Assembly (NCBI RefSeq): GCF_020085105.1
Contig: NC_058056.1
Span: 19,950,429 to 20,014,428, forward strand
DNA from: Siniperca chuatsi
Lineage: Eukaryota; Chordata; Actinopteri; Centrarchiformes; Sinipercidae
DNA: 64,000 bases
Direction of reading: 5' to 3'
Under the pieces are notes generated by a model, which worked only from the letters and a program-made list of their open reading frames with translations, ran no database searches and was not told the origin of the DNA. Position numbers and translations under genes: made by a program. Positions 56,601 through 64,000 of this stretch are shown here, one piece after another (within the stretch, counting starts at the first letter, position 1; the number at the start of each line of letters is the position of its first letter).

Positions 56601-59600
56601 GAATGAAATGTCAAAAATAATAACACCCATCACAAGTCACTAAATCACGTTTTTCATCACAATCACATTAATTAATTAATTATCAAATTTACAATCATTT
56701 AATTTTCTTTTGATCAACAAATAGATAAATCAGTTAATTGTTTTAATTAAACTACTGAAGGTACATTGAAACTAAATTATACAACTCTTTAATTCACTGT
56801 TTTGAAATGAGTTCAAAACTTAGCATTTCACAGTTTAAGCCAGAATTAATCGAACACCTCCTGTTTTCCCATCCAGTCTTATGTCCGGCCTGTCTGCCAT
56901 GGACACAAAGGCAAGCGGTCGGCTGGGAGTCCTGACCATCACCTACTACCTGTGGACGACCTTCATTGCTGTCATCGTCGGCATCGTGCTTGTGCTCATC
57001 ATCCACCCGGGGACGGGCTCAGAGAAAGATGGCCACCATGCAAGTTCAGGGCCTGTTATGACCTCCGCTGACGCTCTGCTGGACCTCATCAGGTTAACAT
57101 ACACAAACGCTATCACACTTTGACAAAGTGATGGGAATGCTGTCATTTAAACATTTACCTTACTGAAAGAAATGGGTGCACAATAAAAAGATTTCATAAT
57201 ATCAACCGTAAATCTATTTGCGATATAATTCTTCCTTCCATGAACAAGACTTAGAGTTTACAGCCATGTTAGCAGCTCTGTGAGGCTGCACTTAGGCACA
57301 GCCGAAGGCAAAGTCATCAAGATTCATCATCTGAGAACCATGAATGTCTACACAAACTTTGGTGCCAATCCATCTAATAGAGAGAGATATATTACCGGAT
57401 AAGTGAAAATTTTAACTTGCTGGTGGCACTAGATGAAAACTCTGGGGATCCTCACAGTCATTGGAATTCATCCTCTGGGCACCATGAATATACGTACCAA
57501 ATTTCATGGCAATCCAACAAATAGTTGTTGAGACACTTCAGTCTGGACCAAAGACTTACAGATTGACATTGCAATCCGTAGAGCCATGTCGTCTCTTCTT
57601 TCAGTCAGCTAGGTTAAGCTGTTCTTCCTTTTTAGCCTTTCATGAGAACAGCTTACAGGACTATACAGAATTTTGTCAAAGTAAACAAAAAAACAAATCA
57701 GCCTTTCCAAGATTTGTCTTCCATTTGTTGCATGTTCCAAAGCAGATTTCCCATCAAAAACAATAAAAAGACATTGTGACATAATTGGGGTCTCTGCTAT
57801 TTTTGGATCTGATAACTGGAAAAAGTACTTCCCATCTGTACTTCCTTCTCCTATAAGATTGAGAAAGTCTCCCTCCTGGTATGTGCTTTTCAGGAAATTC
57901 CAGATTTTCCAACTATCTTATTAGTGTTGTTTTCCAGGATGAGGATATGTTGTGTAATACCCTTTAACACCTGCGAAAAATCAGTACAGACCAGTTAAAT
58001 CCAGTAAAGATCCACCTTCGACCTTATGACCTCCCTGTGCTTCCTCACAAACAGTAAGCTCCTTAATTGCAAAATCTCAAGGCATCAGTATGCCTGGGAG
58101 CTCTTCACTTTCACAACAAAACAAGGAGACATCAGAAATCATGAAATCCTCTGCAAGTAAAGCTTCCTGAAAATATGGTTTCTTCTAACATTTAGTGAAC
58201 TCCAAGGACTGTTTTTATATATTATAATACAACAAATAAAATGGCAGCACATTTGAATTGATTATTACATATTATAAAACTAATCAAAATCTGAATCTAC
58301 ACTTTTTGTCAGCAGGGGAAGCATTTCAGCATTAAATTATAAAGGAGAAGCAAAAAATAAATAAAAAATTGCTTGTAAGATAGTTGCAGTGTCACCCTTA
58401 TACGCAGCAGGTTGGCTAAGAATAGGGAGACACTTGTGATCTGTTAAGCCTGCCCTTTCTCAGAAGATCCTTGGCCAATGTTACACTCTATAAGATGGAT
58501 CCTGCAGTCTGGTGTGTGTGCTCAGGCTTACTGCAGGGCCATTCATGTCAGAGATCCACTAATACCTCCTTCTCAATCCTGATTGTTGTAGTGAGCTGTG
58601 CCCGGTGTGTATCTCTTGCTGTAAGCCAAAGGTCAGGTGTACATTTCAGTCTTCTTAAGTGTTTGACAAGCTTTCTGCCTGGCTTCAGTGTCATTGACGC
58701 ATGCTGTAAATACAGTCCCAGTACATGACGCCGGCTGTGCCCATGCACCTTCCACCTTGTTAACATGTGAAGGCCTCTCTCTGTTTTCCTATGTGGTGTT
58801 AAAGTGTATCCCCTGGTTTTGTTGGAGTTTATTTTGTTGCTATTCTTTTGTTGCGTGTAAAATAGAAATTAATAGCCTGATCTCTGTAGGAACAGAGATC
58901 AGGCTATTAATAATTCCACCTAATTACAACAGCCAGTGGTGTAGGACATATTCAGATCATTTACTGAAGTAAAAGTAGCATTTCCACAAAATAGAAATAC
59001 TCAGTTTCAAGTAAATGTCCGTTTTGAAAATGTTACTTAAGTAAAAATGCGTAGTTATCACCAGCAAAATGTATCAAAAGTAGTCCATGCAGAAAAATGC
59101 CCCCTTGTGAGTGTTATACTATTATATTTATTATATTAAGAAATTATACTACTGATGCATTAACATGTAAGTAGCATTTTATTGGAGCTAATTTAGCTTT
59201 ATATGTTATTTACTGATGGGTGGTTTAATTAATAATAATGCATCGTATTTTTATAATTTGCTCTGTTTTCCATGTAAAATCTTTATATGTAAAGTAACTA
59301 GTGACTGCAACAGTATAAAGTGAAATAGATATATTCACGTAAAGCACAAGTACTTCAGAGTTGCACAGAACTTCAGTAAATGTACAATTCACCACTGCCA
59401 ACAGCCAGTGTCATTACAATATTACCTCAACTAATGTTATCTAGCTGCAATCAGACACTAATACAGATGTACAGCAGGTAAGACAAACTATATAATAAGT
59501 AATTGTATTTCTTACATGACACTGGTTAGTCAGAAATTCACCAAAATTTCTAATGAAACTTGTATCTCAATGTGTAAATTAAATAACTTCATCAATACAC

Positions 59601-62600
59601 CGCAACTTCTTCTGCATTTAAAGGAACAATTAGCTCATGTTGTACCAGAAGAAAGAAAACAGCTACTGCCTTCTTAAGCATTTCATATCTGTTTCAAACA
59701 TAAGATTCAGAAATAAAAACAGTTAAGAAAACAATCTCACCACAAGTTCCATTTAGAAGCTGTGCCGGTGCCTTCGATCATATCACGTAATCCTCATCAG
59801 CAGTTTTTAAGACATTGTTGATGTTCAAATTGCCATTTTCTTCTCAGCACTTTTAGGACTTCTCGCCCTTGATGGCTTAAAAGTTGAGGTTTGAAGTTTA
59901 TTGTATTGAGAAAACAAGGTCCATTTAGTAGCTGTTCTGGAGCCTTCATCAGTGGAAATCTACAACTCCATGAAACTGGGCACACTCCATCTGCTGATCA
60001 AGATCATGTGATATGAAAACTCATACTATATTAACCTTGGATTGTTTTCTCCACTGCTGTTTCCAAGGTTAAGATTGAACTTTGACCCTCATAAGAAAAA
60101 CATGTACAAAAGTCTTCAGCTCTTTATATGCACTGTAAAATAGCAGTGGGACATATTCAAATTGAATTTATTTGCCAGGCTGTGTATTGTTTGTTGAATT
60201 CTATATTTCACTACAGAACTGATCTGATATATTTGTCTGTATCTTTTCTTTTATAGGAACATGATCCCGTCAAATCTAATTGAAGCAACTTTTCAGCAGG
60301 TGAGTGGACAAAAGGAGGAAACTCACATTGGATTGCATAATACTTTTAATTAATTCAATGTTCAAAATCCACATATTAACAAATCTCTATGTGTTTGTTT
60401 CATCCCACTCCAGTATCGAACAGACCTGGTACCTACTATACAGAACTCTGATATAAAAGATTCCCAGGCCAACTATGTATATATCATGCCCGACTACCAC
60501 AACCCTCAATTGGGCCACCCAGTCTTCCTGGAGATCACCCCTGCTCCGGACATTAGGTATAAAATCGTCCCCAGTACAAGCAAGGGCATGAACGTATTGG
60601 GGATTGTCATCTTCTCGGCTACCATGGGTAAGACAATCACACAGCTCATTATATCACAAAAAGCATCCCAAAACCCTAACCCTTATTTATTCAAGTATAA
60701 TCCTTTTGGTACTACTTTCTAATAAGCCAGCCTCTATAAAGGGTTTATAGGTTGTTACTAATAGCTTCATTGGTTGTTAATAAATCTCATGCTAACTAAT
60801 GCTTTATAGTTACCAAGCCAGTATTACATCACATTATAAACCATAACAACCTTTGGGTTGACATGTTGTGAAAAATTCCCCTGGCTGGTGTTTATTCTGC
60901 TGAAAATGGCCCTGATATAATATATATTATGAGACTGTTTTTGATGCATTAATGGTTAAGCAGTATTTTACTGTTGTTGTAGGTTGAGGTGGATACAGTT
61001 AGGTAGTGTAGTCTCATGGTTCCCAACCTAGGGCTACCGCCTTAAACTGTTAACGAAACCTTTTGAGAGGAGAAATGGTGGAACTGCTAACAACTCATAG
61101 ACATCAGAAATGTGCCAAGGGGCCCCAACTAGACAGCTTTTTTGAAAGGTGTCATAAGCCAAAAAGGTTGGGAACCAGGCTCAATCTTTAACAATGCATT
61201 CTGTTTTATGTAAAATCTTAATCTCAAAAGTAAATAGGGACCACAGCTCTCAGATAAATGTAGTGGGAAAAAGTACAATAAGTAGCTGAAAATGGAATTA
61301 CTCAAGTAAAGTACAAGTATCTTAAGATTCAGTACAGTGTTGGAGTAAATGTACTTAGTTACTTTCTACCACTATTAATTATTTACGAACATTGTCAATT
61401 GCAGACATGATAGCCATCCAAAGGGAGTTTTCACAACTACAAAGTTGCTCTTATTAATGGCTTATATCTGATCTATAAAGCATTAGTAAATGATTTATTA
61501 ACCATTAAGTAATTAGGTACAACTTACAACCATTTATCAGGGGTGAGTTGTAAGACAGTTGTACCATAATTACTAACTACAAAAACACATGTGAATGTAC
61601 TGTCTGTTCTCAGGTCTGCTGCTGGGGAAGATGGGAGAACGTGGCGCGCCGCTGGTCAACGTGTGCCAGTGCATCAACGAGTGCGTCATGAAGATCATTA
61701 ATGCTGCTATGTGGTAAGATTGCACTCTCACACACACACTTTTAAAAATAGACTATTTTGTCAGGCACGGCAGACTACACACTGTTCGCAGAGCAGAGCC
61801 AGATTATATCCAAAAATAAATCTCACATAGCAACTCAGGGAAGAGTCACTGGTGGCGTCTGAAGTGTCCTTACTGCTTTTTACAGGAGCTGATGAGCCGA
61901 CTCTTGGATTACAGCAAAGAGGCCCTTTCATAAATAAGATTAACACTGAATAATCGTAAATACAAATACAATTGGTTGGGATGGTGGACACTTGAGAAAA
62001 CATTGTGGCCACCTGTTACACCCATATGTGATTTTTGAACATCTCATTCCAAAGTCACAGGCATTAATCTGCTGATGTAACAGCCTCCAGCTTCTGGAGC
62101 CTGGCTGAAGGGATTTGCGCACATTCAGCCATAAGAGCATTAGTGAGGTCCAACACTGATGCTGGGCAATAAGACCAGATAAGGCTCCCAGTCTGCATTC
62201 CAATTAATCCCAAAGATGTTCGATGGGGTTGAGGTCAGGCCAGTCAAGTTCTTCCACACCAAACTCTGAAAACCTTTCTTTATGGACCTGGTGTTGTGCA
62301 CAGGAGCATTGTCAAGTTAAAAGACAAAAGAGCCTTACCCCTGAAGTTTGAAATTTCAAAAGTTTTATTTGTTACTTTCTCATACAATGTGTGCGTTGAA
62401 ATGCAGGGTGTTATAAATTTGAGGAAGTGCTGAGAAGGTTAGTGTGCAATAAAGAATGACAATCAGAAGAGTAAAAATAAGAGTTTGAGAAATAAATGAG
62501 GCATAAAAATTCTAGAACAAAACATTTATAAATATATGTATGTATGTACTTTATATGTATATAAAGTACATATCTGTTGGATCTGTATGTGGGCTATGCA

Positions 62601-64000
62601 TTTTTTAAGTATAGAAGAATATAAGCATGCTAATGTCTAAAATATTACTGTAGCATCAACATTTCCCTTAATTGGCACTAACCAAACCAGACCAAAATTG
62701 CACACAAGTATGTGGACAGGGTCTATATCCTTTTTGGCCATATAGTGTATGAATAAACCTAATGTATCACAGGCTAAGTACACAATGTCTTTGATGTTGT
62801 AGAATAAAGCTCTTGATTTTGTTCTTTTCACATTATAAGAAAGTGAAGACCACTGACTGTTTCTGTTGTGTAAATACACATGCTCAGCCAGAAGGTGCAG
62901 TGTGAGATCAACACTTTCACAACAACGTCCATGACCACGATCTTCTCTCCCTCCTCTCCTCCATGCAGGTACTTCCCCTTTGGCATTGTGTTCCTTGTGG
63001 CAGGGAAGATCCTGGACATGCACGACCCGGCCCACCTGGGAGAGAAGCTGGGCATGTACTTCATCACGGTCCTGTCTGGATTGTTTGTGCATGGCCTCAT
63101 CCTGCTGCCTCTCTTCTTCTACTTCTTCACTCGCAAAAACCCCTTCACGTATATCAGAGGGCTGCTGCAGGCTCTTGTCATTGCCCTGGCCACGTCATCC
63201 AGGTAAGAGGAGACAGGTTTGTTTTTTTATCCCAGCCAGGTAGATGTAGTCCAGTGTCTTGGTTCTCTCTGTCTAAATGGACATGTTTGAGACTGGAGCC
63301 CATTGAGTACCCTGACCTGACCGTTTCCTCTTGTTCTCTTCCTCTGCAGCTCTGCCACATTGCCAATCACCATGAAGTGTCTCCTGGAGAACTGTGGAGT
63401 GGACCGGCAGATCGCTCGCTTTGTGCTGCCAGTGGGAGCTACCATCAACATGGATGGAACAGCCCTGTATGAGGCAGTGGCGGCCATCTTTATCGCTCAG
63501 GTTAATGAGTATGACTTGGACTTTGGCCAGCTGGTCACTATTAGGTGAGAATAAACACTAAACTCATTAACCCCCCATGATAAGTTTTTTGTGTCAAGAA
63601 CTGATTTATTTTACATCTCTAACATCCCGACTCTTGTCTCATCAGTATAACGGCAACAGCAGCCAGCATCGGGGCAGCTGGGATACCTCAAGCTGGTCTG
63701 GTTACCATGGTGATTGTCCTGACCTCTGTGGGGTTACCGCCTGCTGACATCTCGCTGATTGTGGCCATCGATTGGGTTCTGTGAGTCCCACAAAATTATT
63801 ATACTATATAAAGCATCAGTGGGCTTTCTAGGGGCTGTTGGGACATTGTGTAAATTATTTTTTCCACCCCTTTCACAGTGATCGCTTCCGGACGATGATC
63901 AATGTTCTTGGTGATGCCTTAGCTGCTGGGATTATGGCTCATTTATGTAGGAAGGACTTTGAGAAAGCAGCCACTGCTGCTGCAGCTACTACCACTGCTG
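53700..64000 (+). CDS. EAAT5-like glutamate transporter (SLC1A7/8/9-type), 3' end outside window
   Basis: Na+-coupled acidic amino-acid transporter with associated anion conductance, plasma membrane. Exons: 53700-53867, 55796-55875, 56877-57092, 60257-60299, 60414-60627, 61614-61713, 62969-63202, 63350-63544, 63646-63780, 63879-64000 (cut). All are GT-AG and phases match throughout, giving about 502 codons. Landmarks: [20 protein letters not shown] (TM1), [20 protein letters not shown] (TM2), [20 protein letters not shown], the serine-rich hairpin [19 protein letters not shown] formed across exons 7/8, [15 protein letters not shown] (TM7), [20 protein letters not shown] (HP2), and [20 protein letters not shown] (TM8). 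Closest recalled relative is human EAAT5; which teleost paralogue (slc1a7a/b, slc1a8, slc1a9) is unresolved because the variable C-terminus is missing. The start could equally be the second Met (53703). Confidence 0.93.
54110..54660 (+). repeat. interspersed repeat family R3, copy C
   Basis: Intron 1 of the transporter gene. Blocks ATAATCAATATTTTGATATT, GTGGAGCATTTATCGGCTAA, TATTTCCCTCAGTAGTTGG, AGACCAAAACAGAGCTAAAA, CAGAAACACAACTCCAGATG and ACTGCTGGATGTGTAAATAG match copies A and B. Confidence 0.75.
57245..57560 (+). repeat. family D repeat, intron 3 of the transporter gene
   Basis: GAGTTTACAGCCATGTTAGC, AGATTCATCATCTGAGAACC, CTTGCTGGTGGCACTAGATG and CCAAATTTCATGGCAATCCA match the 32388-33065 copy. 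Confidence 0.75.
58868..58911. repeat. perfect 20-bp inverted repeat with 4-base loop
   Basis: Left arm ATTAATAGCCTGATCTCTGT (58868-58887), loop AGGA, right arm an exact reverse complement (58892-58911). In intron 3 of the transporter gene, just before a family S copy. Confidence 0.95.
58933..59397. repeat. family S element, about 0.47 kb
   Basis: Starts CCAGTGGTGTAGGACATATT and ends TACAATTCACCACTGCC, with AAGTAAAAGTAGCATTTCCA and GTAAAGTAACTAGTGACTGC inside. Confidence 0.75.
59745..60020. repeat. interspersed repeat (family E), copy 2, inverted halves
   Basis: CCATTTAGAAGCTGTGCCGG, GATCATATCACGTAATCCTC and CATCAGCAG match 44980-45150. The right part (CTCCATCTGCTGATCAAGAT, CATGTGATATGA) is an inverted version of the left. 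Confidence 0.65.
61190..61376. repeat. family S fragment
   Basis: ATTCTGTTTTATGTAAAATC, AAAGTAAATAGGGACCACAG, CTCAAGTAAAGTACAAGTAT and TAGTTACTTTCTACCACTAT; only the right end is kept. Confidence 0.65.
61960..62752. repeat. decayed DNA-element repeat ending TGGCCATATAGTGTAT
   Basis: Blocks TACACCCATATGTGATTTTT, GAACATCTCATTCCAAAGTC, GATGTTCGATGGGGTTGAGG, CAGTCAAGTTCTTCCACACC, GTATGTGGACAGGG and the terminal TTTGGCCATATAGTGTAT match a very common fish repeat. Lies in intron 6 of the transporter gene; frames in it are degraded. Confidence 0.65.
62544..62571. repeat. 13-bp perfect palindrome
   Basis: ATGTACTTTATAT, loop GT, then ATATAAAGTACAT. AT-rich hairpin inside the decayed repeat. Confidence 0.9.

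Noticed and set aside
58310-58332. GTCAGCAGGGGAAGC as a third CTCF site
   Set aside because: Lacks the GGGGGCGC core; too weak to call.
62963-63472. 169-codon plus-strand frame across transporter exons 7-8
   Set aside because: Wrong frame of the SLC1A exons that reads through an intron; no conserved motif.

Overview
The window is vertebrate nuclear DNA, almost certainly from a ray-finned (probably percomorph) teleost. It has spliced genes with GT-AG introns, abundant CA/TG microsatellites, many short inverted-repeat DNA elements of types I recognise from percomorph genomes, and fish-type immunoglobulin light-chain segments. No bacterial, phage or CRISPR features were seen.

Layout. (1) 3.6-8.7 kb, minus strand: gng7, a G-protein gamma subunit of 68 aa in two coding exons, with two candidate upstream non-coding exons. 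(2) 17.5-18.6 kb, minus strand: diras1, a Ras-like GTPase of 198 aa whose coding sequence is split by one intron; a possible 5' exon lies near 30.5 kb. (3) 34.8-43.6 kb, minus strand: a complete REEP5/REEP6-family gene, 184 aa in five coding exons that join in frame; reep6 is preferred because gng7, diras1 and REEP6 all lie on human 19p13.3. (4) 45.5-51.2 kb: a small immunoglobulin light-chain cluster with four plus-strand V segments, each followed by a 12-spacer recombination signal, one minus-strand J segment with a 23-spacer signal, and a relic V promoter. No constant exon is visible. (5) 53.7-64.0 kb, plus strand: the first ten exons of an EAAT5-like glutamate transporter (SLC1A family), cut off by the window edge.

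The rest is intronic and intergenic DNA with several interspersed repeat families present in multiple copies, including nested insertions with recognisable target-site duplications (6576-6874, 34952-35954, 51584-51727).

The light-chain cluster is the most interesting part. V and J signals obey the 12/23 rule, but the J is in opposite orientation, so joining would have to be by inversion. V2 has lost the first canonical cysteine, V3 has lost its leader exon exactly at the splice junction, V1 carries two cysteines in CDR1, and V1/V3/V4 share near-identical frameworks but different CDR1s. Genes 1-3 and 5 are neuronal, signalling or membrane genes with no evident functional tie to it. All exon boundaries were read by eye from splice consensus and reading frame; no alignment or expression data were available.
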